From: Afipia sp.
GTDB taxonomy: Bacteria; Pseudomonadota; Alphaproteobacteria; Rhizobiales; Xanthobacteraceae
DNA: 11,543 nt
NCBI GenBank assembly: GCA_020056155.1
Contig: JAGVII010000492.1
Span: forward strand, 1 to 11,543
Reading direction: 5' to 3'
Position 1 is the first letter of the stretch. Every line of letters starts with the position of its first letter. Position numbers and translations under genes: made by a program. The notes below the pieces were generated by a model. It was not told where the DNA came from and ran no database searches. It was given only the letters and a program-made list of their open reading frames with translations. Below, in pieces: positions 1-7,163 of this stretch.

Positions 1-38
1 CTCCTCCCCGCCCCGCATTGCGGTCGGCGGGTTGGGTC

Positions 39-60
39 AGTGCAACGCTGATGTTGCACT
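39..60. promoter_or_regulatory. perfect 8-bp inverted repeat upstream of the recombinase operon
   Basis: Seen: AGTGCAAC (39-46), a 6-base spacer, then its exact reverse complement GTTGCACT (53-60). It ends 18 bases before the ATG at 79, and the ribosome binding site AAGGAG (68-73) lies between the two. Inference: from its position it could be an operator for autoregulation by a protein of this operon, or a leader hairpin affecting translation of the first gene. There is no T tract after it, so it is not a terminator. The promoter itself is not confidently visible and may lie left of the window. Confidence 0.45.
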
Positions 61-78
61 CGTCCCGAAGGAGCCCCC

Positions 79-522
79 ATGAACATCCAGAAACTCAAGA
101 AGACCAAAGCCGGTGCAAAAAGAAAACCAATCGTAGCGGCACGTCGTCCATCGAAGGTTGTAAAAGAAGCTCGTTCGCCGAAGGCAAAGCGCCCACGAGC
201 GCAAAATGCCGTTAAGCCACTAACAACGCGCACCCGCGAAACTATTGCCCAGTCGTCGCCCCCAGTGAAAGGGCCCTCCTCCCAAACCTCGGTCCCGCAA
301 CCCGTCCGAGAGTCTTCCAAGCTGACTACGGTGCTCGCGATGCTTCGTGCGCCGGGCGGCACGACCATTGCCGACATTATGAAGGCGACCGGCTGGCAGC
401 AGCATTCGGTTCGGGGTTTCTTTGCCGGAGTCGTCCGCAAGAAGCTGAATCTCAACCTGACCTCCGACAAGGCTGATGGTGAGCGTCGTTACCGGATCGG
501 CGGGCCTTCGGGGTCCAAGTGA
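79..522 (+). CDS. DUF3489 domain protein, basic, putative DNA-binding
   Basis: The 147-residue product has two parts. Residues 1-80 are rich in Lys, Arg, Ser and Pro and are probably disordered. Residues 80-141 match my knowledge of the DUF3489 family, including TTIADIMKATGWQQHSVRG and GVVRKKLNL, and read like a helix-turn-helix whose second helix follows 'WQQHSVRGF'. The start at 79 is supported by AAGGAG five bases upstream. The stop TGA overlaps the next gene's ATG by one base (TGATG), suggesting translational coupling. Known context: DUF3489 genes are commonly seen beside DUF2924 and serine recombinase genes in alphaproteobacterial accessory regions. Inference: a DNA-binding accessory factor or regulator of the recombinase. 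The biochemical function is not established. Confidence 0.85.
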   Translation: MNIQKLKKTKAGAKRKPIVAARRPSKVVKEARSPKAKRPRAQNAVKPLTTRTRETIAQSSPPVKGPSSQTSVPQPVRESSKLTTVLAMLRAPGGTTIADIMKATGWQQHSVRGFFAGVVRKKLNLNLTSDKADGERRYRIGGPSGSK

Positions 523-1049
523 TGGACGCCCGCCCGACAGTGAACGGGCGGTCGATTGATCCGGACGTAGAGACCAAGCTTGATAAGCTCGGCGCACTGC
601 CGATCGCCGCCTTGCGGGTCTGGTACCGCGAATTGTTTCAGTCCGAACCGCCTTCGGCGTTCGGGCCGGACCTGCTGCGACGGAGTATTGCCCAGCAGAT
701 TCAGGAGAAAGCCTATGGCGGTCTTTCCCGAGAGGCAAAGAAGCTACTCTGGCACCTAGTCCGATCGATGGCTTCCGGAAAGACGGGTCGTCTTGAAGTA
801 CCACCGCGGATCAAAGCCGGCTCCGAGCTGGTGCGGGTTTGGAACGACCAGACTCACAAGGTCACGGTGTTAGCCAAGGGCTTCGGCTACCAAGGCGAGG
901 TCTTCACCAGCCTCTCCGAAATCGCCAACCGGATCACCGGTACGCGATGGAACGGCCCGAAGTTCTTTGGGCTGCGGACGACAAAGAATGAGATCGGCAA
1001 GACGGCCCCAGTATCCGTCTCGAAGCGAGGGCGATATGGCCGCAAATAA
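522..1049 (+). CDS. DUF2924 domain protein
   Basis: The 175-residue product is recognised as DUF2924. It has an N-terminal helical part with RSIAQQIQEKAYGGLS (about 54-69), then a block at about 100-151 containing LVRVWNDQTHKVTVL, GFGYQGEVFTSLSEIA and TGTRWNGPKFFGL. The tail is short and basic. The ATG at 522 shares its A with the stop codon of the DUF3489 gene; an in-frame GTG at 519 is an alternative. The 3' end overlaps the recombinase start at 1036 by 14 bases. This tight packing, together with the frequent DUF2924-recombinase pairing in Rhizobiales, suggests the two proteins work together. Inference: possible targeting, directionality or accessory factor for recombination. No catalytic motif is visible. 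Confidence 0.85.
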   Translation: MDARPTVNGRSIDPDVETKLDKLGALPIAALRVWYRELFQSEPPSAFGPDLLRRSIAQQIQEKAYGGLSREAKKLLWHLVRSMASGKTGRLEVPPRIKAGSELVRVWNDQTHKVTVLAKGFGYQGEVFTSLSEIANRITGTRWNGPKFFGLRTTKNEIGKTAPVSVSKRGRYGRK

Positions 1050-2574
1050 TATAAAACCGGTTCGCTGTGCTATCTACACGCGTAAATCCACCGAGCATGG
1101 ACTTGAACTTGAGTTCAATTCTCTCGATGCCCAGCGCGAAGCCTGTGAAGCCTATGTCAAAAGTCAGGCTTCGCAAGGCTGGCGCGTTCTACCTCAGCCC
1201 TATGATGATCCCGCCTATTCGGGCGGCAACCTCGACCGCCCTGCTTTGAAGCAGCTTCTGGCTGATATCGAGTCCGGGCTGATCGACGTCATCGTGGTCT
1301 ACAAGATCGATCGCCTGACCCGATCACTTGCCGACTTCGCCAAACTGGTGGAGACCTTCGACCGGAAATCCACTTCCTTCGTCGCAGTGACCCAGCAGTT
1401 CAACACCACCTCGTCCATGGGGCGGCTGACCCTCAACGTGCTGCTGTCGTTCGCCCAGTTCGAGCGAGAGCTGGCGTCCGAGCGCGTTAGGGACAAGGTC
1501 GCCGCCTCCCGCCGCAAGGGCAAATGGACAGGCGGCACGGTCCCGCTCGGCTATGAGGCCAAGAACAAGAAACTCATCATCAACCCGAAGGAAGCCGAGA
1601 CTGTCCACACCATCTTCAAGCAGTATCTCGCCCTGAAATCATTCGGCCTGCTGGTGCAGGATCTCGATCGCCGCGGCATCGTCACAAAACGGCGCGACAC
1701 CAAAGTGCCGAAATATCGGGGCGGCATCCCCTTCACCTATGGCCCCCTCGCCCATGTCCTGAAAAACCGCGTTTACCTTGGCGAGGTACATCATGGCGGC
1801 AAGTGGTATCCCGCCGAACACAAGCCAATCCTCGACCAGAAAACCTTCGACCAAGTGCAGGCACTTCTCGCCGAGAACCGCGTGACACTTCAAACCAAGC
1901 GATCAATCGGCGGGGCGCTTCTAGCTGGCAAGCTTCGCGATGATCGTGACAACCGGATGAGCCCAAGCTTTACGGTGAAGAACGGCATTCGTTACCGATT
2001 TTATGTCTCTCGAGCTCTTCAGCATGGCAGGAAAAAACAGGCTGGTTCAATTGCTCGTATATCAGCGCAGCTAATCGAGGACATTGTCATCAGCGCTATA
2101 CGGGAACGCCTCGCACTCGACGCGCAAACACCTGACGATCAGCTCAGACGCCATGTCGTGGATTCAGTTGCTGAAGTGATCGTTCATCCCAAGAAGATCA
2201 CAATCAGCCTACAGCCAGACAATTCGGAAGTCATCGAGATCCCATGGCGAGCGCCGATCAAGAATAATCCTGCTCCTCCGCCATCATCTGCCAACCTCAA
2301 TACCCCCGATCCAAAGCTTCTGCAGGCCGTCGTCCGGGCCCATGCCTGGCTACGCGATCTGCAGAGCAACAAGTTTGACACGGTCGAAGCGCTGGCCGCC
2401 TTCGTCAAATTGCATCCAAAGGTGGTACGGCTGGAACTGCGCTATGCGTTTCTGGCGCCGACCATCACCCAAGCCATTTTGAATGGCGATCAACCAGCGA
2501 CAGTATCCTTGACCCGGATTCCGAAGACCTTGCCGCTGGCGTGGTCTGACCAATGCCGGGCGCTGGGATTCTGA
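1036..2574 (+). CDS. large serine recombinase (resolvase/invertase family)
   Basis: Cuts and rejoins DNA at specific sites through a covalent phosphoserine link; large serine recombinases typically integrate and excise mobile elements. The 512-residue protein has a resolvase catalytic domain (about 9-155) with YTRKS, giving Arg16 and nucleophile Ser18, then IDRLTR (91-96) and FERELASERVRDKV. A Recombinase domain follows (about 165-285: WTGGTVPLGY, FTYGPLAHVLKNRVYLGEV). The region that usually forms a zinc ribbon (about 290-345: LLAGKLRDDRDNRMSP, RYRFYVSRAL) has no cysteines, as I recall for many alphaproteobacterial relatives. The C-terminus LPLAWSDQCRALGF looks complete. The start at 1036 is chosen over an in-frame codon at 967 because GAGGG precedes it and the family usually begins shortly before the R-x-A-IYTRKS strand. 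An insertion sequence begins 10 bp after the stop. Confidence 0.93.
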   Translation: MAANNIKPVRCAIYTRKSTEHGLELEFNSLDAQREACEAYVKSQASQGWRVLPQPYDDPAYSGGNLDRPALKQLLADIESGLIDVIVVYKIDRLTRSLADFAKLVETFDRKSTSFVAVTQQFNTTSSMGRLTLNVLLSFAQFERELASERVRDKVAASRRKGKWTGGTVPLGYEAKNKKLIINPKEAETVHTIFKQYLALKSFGLLVQDLDRRGIVTKRRDTKVPKYRGGIPFTYGPLAHVLKNRVYLGEVHHGGKWYPAEHKPILDQKTFDQVQALLAENRVTLQTKRSIGGALLAGKLRDDRDNRMSPSFTVKNGIRYRFYVSRALQHGRKKQAGSIARISAQLIEDIVISAIRERLALDAQTPDDQLRRHVVDSVAEVIVHPKKITISLQPDNSEVIEIPWRAPIKNNPAPPPSSANLNTPDPKLLQAVVRAHAWLRDLQSNKFDTVEALAAFVKLHPKVVRLELRYAFLAPTITQAILNGDQPATVSLTRIPKTLPLAWSDQCRALGF

Positions 2575-2583
2575 TCGAGGTTG

Positions 2584-2633
2584 TGTTGCAACCAAGTTGA
2601 GATGTCACGATTTGTGCAAAGTAGAAATGTCAC
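2584..2633 (+). repeat. left terminal inverted repeat with two tandem binding-site-like motifs
   Basis: The terminal TGTTGCA is followed by two related 16-17 bp units, CAAGTTGAGATGTCAC (2593-2608) and CAAAGTAGAAATGTCAC (2617-2633), starting 24 bp apart. The same doubled unit appears inverted at the other end of the element, so these are probably transposase recognition sites. Confidence 0.75.
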
Positions 2634-2644
2634 AGGGCGGCCTG

Positions 2645-4042
2645 TCAGGGGACAGGAGACGGCGCCGCGCAGACCATCGTATCGGAGCGGCGCCTTCCTC
2701 GGCGGGAGGATTTTGGGGCTGAGTTGCTGGCTTCGTTCATCCGCAAGGTCCGGTTCTTCATAAGCCCGGACTTCTGGCTTGATCGGCGCGGACCCTTAGG
2801 AACAGTGTTGAAGCGAGGTTGACCGTCTTGCCGCTCCTTGATCCAGGCAAGAATCTCGCCGAGGCGCTTGTTCTCGACGATTGCGGCATGACTGACCCGC
2901 TGTAGCTTGTCGAAGGCTGTGTAGGGCAACGATCTGCCTTTCCAGCGAACCTCGAGCCGTCCATCCGGAAAGTCATAGATCTCGACCATCTTGCCGCGCA
3001 GGCGAACTGCCAAACCCTGGGATTCAAGCGTCAGCTTCATTTGATTGTAGTTCACCACCAGTTGATGAGAGACCTTGCGTTGCTCACGCCAGCACAGGAT
3101 CTGATCGAGATCCTGCCGTGGATCGAGCAGACGATGGAGATCTTTGCCGTGCGCGGGAGGCTTGGCAAAACGAGCGTTGTAGTGAGCGACGAAGCCGGGC
3201 AGGAAGGCGTTTGCCGCATCGATCGTAGTGATGCCGGCGAGCCGCAACTCCTTCACCAGGCGGTCCTGCAGCGTATGATGTGCGCGTTCAACACGCCCCT
3301 TTGCCTGGCTGGTATTGGCGCAGAGAATCTCGATGTTGAGCTCCGATAAGGCCCGTCCGAACTGCGTCATTCCGTTGCCGCTGACCGCGTTCTCGTTCGA
3401 CACCCGAAAGATGGAATGCTTGTCAGAGTAGAATGCGACCGGCTTGCCGTGTCGGCCAAGATAGGCCTTCAGCGCCTCGAAATACGCAAATGTGCTCTCC
3501 GAGGTGACAAAACGCAGCTCCATCAGTCGGCTTGTTGCATCATCTACGAATACCAGCAGCGTACAGGGAGCCGCGCGATCCTCGAACCAGCGATGCTCCG
3601 AGCCGTCGATCTGAACCAACTCGCCAACATGCTCGCGGCGATACCGAGGCTGCTGGATCCGCTTGCGTTCGGCTCGCGATACCCAGATTCCTCCCCGCCG
3701 CATCCAGTTACGCAGCGTCTCCCGCGAGACCTTGAGATCATGACGCTCCTCCAGCTTCTCGGCCGCCAATGTCGGTCCGAAGTCGGGGTAGAGCTGGCGG
3801 ACCAGATTGATCGCGTGATCACGCACTTCGTCGGACAATCGGTTGTTGGAGGGGCGGCCACGGCGCTTGTTGGCGATCGCTGATGCACCGCCTTCGCGAT
3901 ATCTGCTCAGCAGCCGATACGTCTGCCGCGGTGTTAGTTTCATCAAGCCGGCCGCAGCGAGGACGGTCAGTCTATCGCTATCCAGCCGTGCCAGAACATC
4001 AAGACGGTTCAGCTCGCGCTTGCTCATCAACACTATACCCAT
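2645..4042 (-). CDS. ISNCY-family (IS1202 group) DDE transposase
   Basis: Catalyses excision and insertion of the surrounding element. From the chosen start the protein has 465 residues. An N-terminal helix-turn-helix region (about 10-60: VLAAAGLMKLTPRQTYRLLSRY) is followed by a second DNA-binding part with RGRPSNN and ETLRNWM. The integrase-like catalytic core has VQIDGSEHRWFED (Asp146), FYSDKHSIF (Asp207) and KGRVERAHHTLQDRLV (Glu252), the expected D-D-E set. The C-terminus is basic and carries the β-strand-rich part typical of the group. ATG at 4042 is chosen because GGAGG lies 11 bases upstream; GTG at 4069 and ATG at 4027 are alternatives in the same frame. The frame is uninterrupted, so the enzyme may be active. 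It lies wholly within the element ends. Confidence 0.93.
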   Translation of the reverse strand: MGIVLMSKRELNRLDVLARLDSDRLTVLAAAGLMKLTPRQTYRLLSRYREGGASAIANKRRGRPSNNRLSDEVRDHAINLVRQLYPDFGPTLAAEKLEERHDLKVSRETLRNWMRRGGIWVSRAERKRIQQPRYRREHVGELVQIDGSEHRWFEDRAAPCTLLVFVDDATSRLMELRFVTSESTFAYFEALKAYLGRHGKPVAFYSDKHSIFRVSNENAVSGNGMTQFGRALSELNIEILCANTSQAKGRVERAHHTLQDRLVKELRLAGITTIDAANAFLPGFVAHYNARFAKPPAHGKDLHRLLDPRQDLDQILCWREQRKVSHQLVVNYNQMKLTLESQGLAVRLRGKMVEIYDFPDGRLEVRWKGRSLPYTAFDKLQRVSHAAIVENKRLGEILAWIKERQDGQPRFNTVPKGPRRSSQKSGLMKNRTLRMNEASNSAPKSSRRGRRRSDTMVCAAPSPVP

Positions 4043-4081
4043 CGAAATGACAGCCTCCAAAGTCCCCACAGGGACCAGAAA

Positions 4082-4130
4082 CTGACATCTGAACTTTGCT
4101 CAGTGCTGACATTTTAGCTTTGCTGCTACA
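4082..4130 (-). repeat. right terminal inverted repeat with two tandem binding-site-like motifs
   Basis: On the + strand there are two units, CTGACATCTGAACTTTGCT (4082-4100) and CTGACATTTTAGCTTTGC (4106-4123), starting 24 bp apart as at the left end, then the terminal sequence ending TGCTACA at 4130. The inner unit lies just upstream of the transposase gene, so transposase binding could also affect its own transcription (inference). Confidence 0.75.
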
Positions 4131-4291
4131 AGAGACATTCGCAGATCCGATGTTATGGAATACAAAGGTCCGCCTTGCGACAGAAGGAGGCAGTCGCTGA
4201 TCGAATGGACGCGGATACCGATAGAGAGGGATCAGCGGTTGGCGTATTTGACGCCTCCGGCCTCCTGAATGCCGAAAACCGGACGCGTCCG
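4131..4291. other. short intergenic stretch between insertion sequence and ATPase gene
   Basis: About 160 bp with no credible gene. It ends in a perfect 12-bp palindrome, CGGACGCGTCCG (4280-4291), directly after the ATPase stop codon on the - strand, followed there by GTTTTC. As a hairpin it would have only a 4-bp stem and a CGCG loop, so it is a weak terminator candidate at best. Confidence 0.4.
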
Positions 4292-6745
4292 TTACTTACC
4301 CTTCGATTTGAGGTTCAAATTTACACTGCTGCACGAACAGCGCGCGGCATCCGGCGTGCCGCGCGGAGTTAGGTAAAGCCACGTCTCGCATTTTTCGCAC
4401 TGGAAGCAGCCAAGCAGCTCACGGAACGCCGCGACGACCGGCTCGAAGTCCTTGCGTCCGAAGTTCGCCCACTCGTTGTAGTGAACGGCTTTGTTCACCG
4501 CCCATTGCTCCACACTCACCGCGCCGTTGCATGTCGAGAGCATTTTCTTCCGTGCAAGAGCCGCATCCTTATCCTCGGCATTTCCCCAAGATTGCGCAGC
4601 ATCGGCTGCTTTGCCACAAAGCTCCCGCAACCGCACGAGGACGCTAGGCAAGAGTTCTCCAAGCTCGTAATTGCCGTCTGACTTAAAGGCTGGGGTTGCT
4701 CCGAGGTTGCAGGCAAGGTGGCGCGCAACATATTCGAGATGGCGCCTCAGGCTAGCTGCCGCTTCCGGTACTTTATTCTTAGCCAGCGCCGCGGCGATGT
4801 CGTCCCACACTTCCATGTTGGATTCAACCAGAGGGCCCGTCTCGACCGTCCAGCCGTGAAACGAGAGGGATGTTTTGCTTGTAACAAGGCCTGCCGACCG
4901 CATCTGCTCTGCCCAGAGGCGGTCATGCGTCGTGATGACGAACTGCGTGTCTGGAAAATGCGTCTTAAGAAGCTTGCAGAACTGATAACGGTGCCCTGAA
5001 TCCACCGACATCACTACGTCGTCCAACAGCGCAAGTGTAAAGGCATCCCCGAAGAGACGTTTCATCAATGCGAGGTAGAGACAGACTCCCATGCCGTCCT
5101 GATGCCCTTCGCTGTGAAACGCCGCGGGAGGGAAAAGCCCGCGCTCATAAAAATTCACGGAGAAGTCCAGCTTGCCCGCGCTGGGTGTCAGCTTCGCCGT
5201 GAACTTCTCCTCGTCGCCCTCGTTGATCAAGCGGTAGAAGGTGCTGAAATCCTCTTGAACATCCTGATACAGCGCGTCGAGCTCGGCCTCCATCACCTTG
5301 CAATAGGCATCGTAGGTCACTTTTGCAGCCGCGCTCGCCGTTTCAGCGCGCTGCCGCTGGCGCAACGCCGCGCGATGATCTTCAAGGCGAAGCTGCGCTG
5401 TCGAAAGAAACGTCTGTGCATCCAGCGTAGCCGTTTGATCCGGCCGGGCTTCGACGATGGCGATCAGTCCAGCAAGGACCTTCAAGAACTCCTCCGGAAC
5501 CGCGGCCCAACCCGAAGAAAGTCGGGGCTTTAGTCGTAGCAGTCCGTCCACTTTCCCAAGTTCCGGTCGCAGTCCTTCGACGTCCTTGCCCCATGCTTCG
5601 ATGATTGACCTTGAAGCCGCGTCGTTCAGAGCGCTAGCGATCCGGTATCCCGCCGCAAGCAGTTCTCTCAACCTTACGCATTCCCGCGCGAGATCGTTTC
5701 CCGCAGCGAGCAAGGCAGCCTGTAATTTGGAGGCTTCTCCGGACTTTGTGAGCTTGGCAGCTAGGTGCGCCTGCAAATGCTCCTCATCCGGCCATTCGTG
5801 GTCGCACAACGGGCAAAGCGGGCCGTCAATGAGATCGAGGCCTTGTTCAATCAGGGCGCGGTGATGAAGCGCCTGCAAGAGCGAAGGGTCTGATTCCAGT
5901 CGCGACAGGCCTGCTAGAATGGCATCGGCCGCTGGCTTGCCCGCATCGGTAGCCGTTGCCGCCGCGTCAGCAAGTGCCGCCAAATCACGGAGCGCGGATT
6001 GCTTGTTGAATTCCGCCGCCACCTTACCGGCCTCGACCAAGCCCTCGTCGAGCCGGGTGTCAGGCTCCAGCTTGGTGATCCCGGGAAGATTCAAGATCTT
6101 CCTGCGGAGGTTAACGGCTGTCAGGATCTCTTCGGATTTGAAGTCCGCAATGCTGAGGTGGCGCGCCAGTGTATCCCGGCTTGAGCCGGATTGAACTTCC
6201 GCGGTCTTTAACGCCGTTTGAACGCGGTTATGGGCGGTGTTGAGCGCGCTACGGATCTGCCCGATATCGTCAAGCTTCAAGATGGTCTGGATTTCGTCCG
6301 ACCGCTTCGTCGGCTCGACAAGAATAAAGCGGAGGATTTCCCGGCGCGACAGCGTGATTTCGGGGTGCGCCGCGATGCCGTCAAAGGCCGCCTTGATGTC
6401 AGAATCTTTCGGCGTGATCTCAGGCTTCTTGGGCGACGACACCTTGCGCGTGATCGTCGCTGTCTTATTGAGAGCCGGAAAATACACCTCCAGCGTCACA
6501 AAAGCCGCGTCCGGAAACTTTGCTTTATCGACATGCGGCCCGTGCTCACCCACGGACAGGTCTTTGGTGCCAGGCCCCGTCAGCCGACCGATCTGGCCGG
6601 TAAGCGCAAACTCGATCGCGTCGATGACGCCGCTTTTACCCGACCCGTTGGGCCCGGAAACGGCGAACGTAGCCTGGCCGAGTTTGATATCGAGCTTGCG
6701 AATACCGCGAACTTCCTCGATGTGCGCCGCGACGATCTTGATCAT
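4292..6745 (-). CDS. Rad50/RloC-like zinc-hook ATPase with C-terminal extension
   Basis: An 817-residue ABC-type ATPase of the RecF/SMC/Rad50 class. Walker A is GPNGSGKS (31-38). Two long helical, Ala/Leu/Arg-rich arms (about 165-310 and 315-500) flank CPLC (311-314), which matches a Rad50 zinc hook. The second half of the head has the signature region FHSEGHQDGMG (543-553), Walker B LALLDDVV (571-578), the D-loop around SVDS and the switch TTHD (605-608). After the head come about 190 further residues with LRRHLE (Arg667, Glu671) and NKAVHYNEW (His755), then a zinc-site-like tail, CEKC (783-786) and CSC (803-805). Known: RloC joins a zinc-hook ATPase to a C-terminal tRNA anticodon nuclease with an R-x3-E...H triad. 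Inference: this could be such a nuclease, but the E-to-H distance (84) is longer than in PrrC. ATG at 6745 overlaps the upstream gene's stop (ATGA), so translation is probably coupled. It is the last gene of the operon. Confidence 0.85.
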   Translation of the reverse strand: MIKIVAAHIEEVRGIRKLDIKLGQATFAVSGPNGSGKSGVIDAIEFALTGQIGRLTGPGTKDLSVGEHGPHVDKAKFPDAAFVTLEVYFPALNKTATITRKVSSPKKPEITPKDSDIKAAFDGIAAHPEITLSRREILRFILVEPTKRSDEIQTILKLDDIGQIRSALNTAHNRVQTALKTAEVQSGSSRDTLARHLSIADFKSEEILTAVNLRRKILNLPGITKLEPDTRLDEGLVEAGKVAAEFNKQSALRDLAALADAAATATDAGKPAADAILAGLSRLESDPSLLQALHHRALIEQGLDLIDGPLCPLCDHEWPDEEHLQAHLAAKLTKSGEASKLQAALLAAGNDLARECVRLRELLAAGYRIASALNDAASRSIIEAWGKDVEGLRPELGKVDGLLRLKPRLSSGWAAVPEEFLKVLAGLIAIVEARPDQTATLDAQTFLSTAQLRLEDHRAALRQRQRAETASAAAKVTYDAYCKVMEAELDALYQDVQEDFSTFYRLINEGDEEKFTAKLTPSAGKLDFSVNFYERGLFPPAAFHSEGHQDGMGVCLYLALMKRLFGDAFTLALLDDVVMSVDSGHRYQFCKLLKTHFPDTQFVITTHDRLWAEQMRSAGLVTSKTSLSFHGWTVETGPLVESNMEVWDDIAAALAKNKVPEAAASLRRHLEYVARHLACNLGATPAFKSDGNYELGELLPSVLVRLRELCGKAADAAQSWGNAEDKDAALARKKMLSTCNGAVSVEQWAVNKAVHYNEWANFGRKDFEPVVAAFRELLGCFQCEKCETWLYLTPRGTPDAARCSCSSVNLNLKSKGK

Positions 6746-6951
6746 GCAAGTTGGCCACCGTCGTTCGCAAAGATCTTGACCAAGTCATCCGCCCGAACTT
6801 TCGCGTTCCTTTGCAACAGATCGCGCAGGGCACTGATCTTTTCCACGCTTAGTGATTTGTTGTCCGAGAGTTCGGCAATGATTTTCTCGACTATCATCTC
6901 TTGCAAAGTCGCCATGGAGGCCCCCGCGTCATCCGCTATCAACTTTTCCAT
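6742..6951 (-). CDS. small helical protein of unknown function, coupled to the ATPase
   Basis: The 69-codon frame is not recognised. Its stop overlaps the ATPase start by four bases (ATGA), the main argument that it is real. The product looks all-helical and charged: MATLQEMIVEKIIAELS, then SVEKISALRDLLQR, then RADDLVKIFAND. No membrane segment, signal peptide or cysteine is present. The start is uncertain. ATG at 6951 has no clear ribosome binding site, whereas ATG at 6915 (57 residues, MATLQEM...) has CGGGGG just upstream. It lies 214 bp after the restriction enzyme gene on the same strand. Inference: a subunit, adaptor or inhibitor of the ATPase. A leader-type gene that only delivers ribosomes to the ATPase start is also possible. 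Confidence 0.65.
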   Translation of the reverse strand: MEKLIADDAGASMATLQEMIVEKIIAELSDNKSLSVEKISALRDLLQRNAKVRADDLVKIFANDGGQLA

Positions 6952-7163
6952 ACAAGGGAACCATCCATCGACTAATGATTAAACGAACGACCGTAGCAAG
7001 TGGAAATAGAGGCATGCTCCTGCGCTAAAGCTCCGGAGGATGAGGCGCAAGCGCCCGAGCCGTATCGGCATCTCGGTCCTTCAAGATCTCACTGAACGCA
7101 AAAGATGCTTAGTATCGGTAGAGGCACGTCCGCGTAGCGCCCTTGATCAAAGAATCTTATCCC
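6952..7163 (-). promoter_or_regulatory. gap between restriction gene and ATPase pair; possible internal promoter
   Basis: About 210 bp without a credible gene on either strand. Read on the - strand, an AT-richer stretch (TTGCTACGG... then TTTAATCATTAG) ends about 25 bases before the ATG at 6951 and could hold a weak promoter, but the -10 match is poor. A short GC-rich inverted repeat, GGCGC-AA-GCGCC, lies at 7044-7055. The gap follows two hairpins at the end of the restriction gene, so separate transcription of the ATPase pair is plausible but unproven. Confidence 0.25.

Larger units (their letters stand above)
2584..4130 (-). mobile_element. complete IS1202-type insertion sequence (ISNCY family), about 1.55 kb
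   Basis: Seen: the left end reads TGTTGCAACCAAGTTGAGA and the inverted right end reads TGTAGCAGCAAAGCTAAAA. Both run into ATGTCA, with 17 of the first 24 positions matching. Between them lies one intact transposase gene on the - strand. The length and the DDE transposase agree with the IS1202 group of the ISNCY family. The element starts 10 bp after the recombinase stop codon and ends about 160 bp from the 3' end of the ATPase gene. The flanks (GAGGTTG left, AGAGACA right) show no direct target-site duplication. Its presence beside the recombinase module marks the region as one that accumulates mobile DNA. I did not assign a named IS. Confidence 0.85.

Noticed and set aside
220..804. 194-codon open frame on the - strand
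   Set aside because: Antisense to the DUF3489 and DUF2924 genes, Arg/Gly/Pro-rich shadow of GC-rich coding DNA, no recognisable domain.
3416..3883. 155-codon open frame on the + strand inside the insertion sequence
   Set aside because: Antisense shadow of the transposase catalytic core; no family match and no ribosome binding site evident.
6218..6982. 254-codon open frame on the + strand
   Set aside because: It lies antisense to the ATPase and small gene, has a composition typical of reverse-frame translation and matches no family. The - strand product has clear Walker and zinc-hook motifs.
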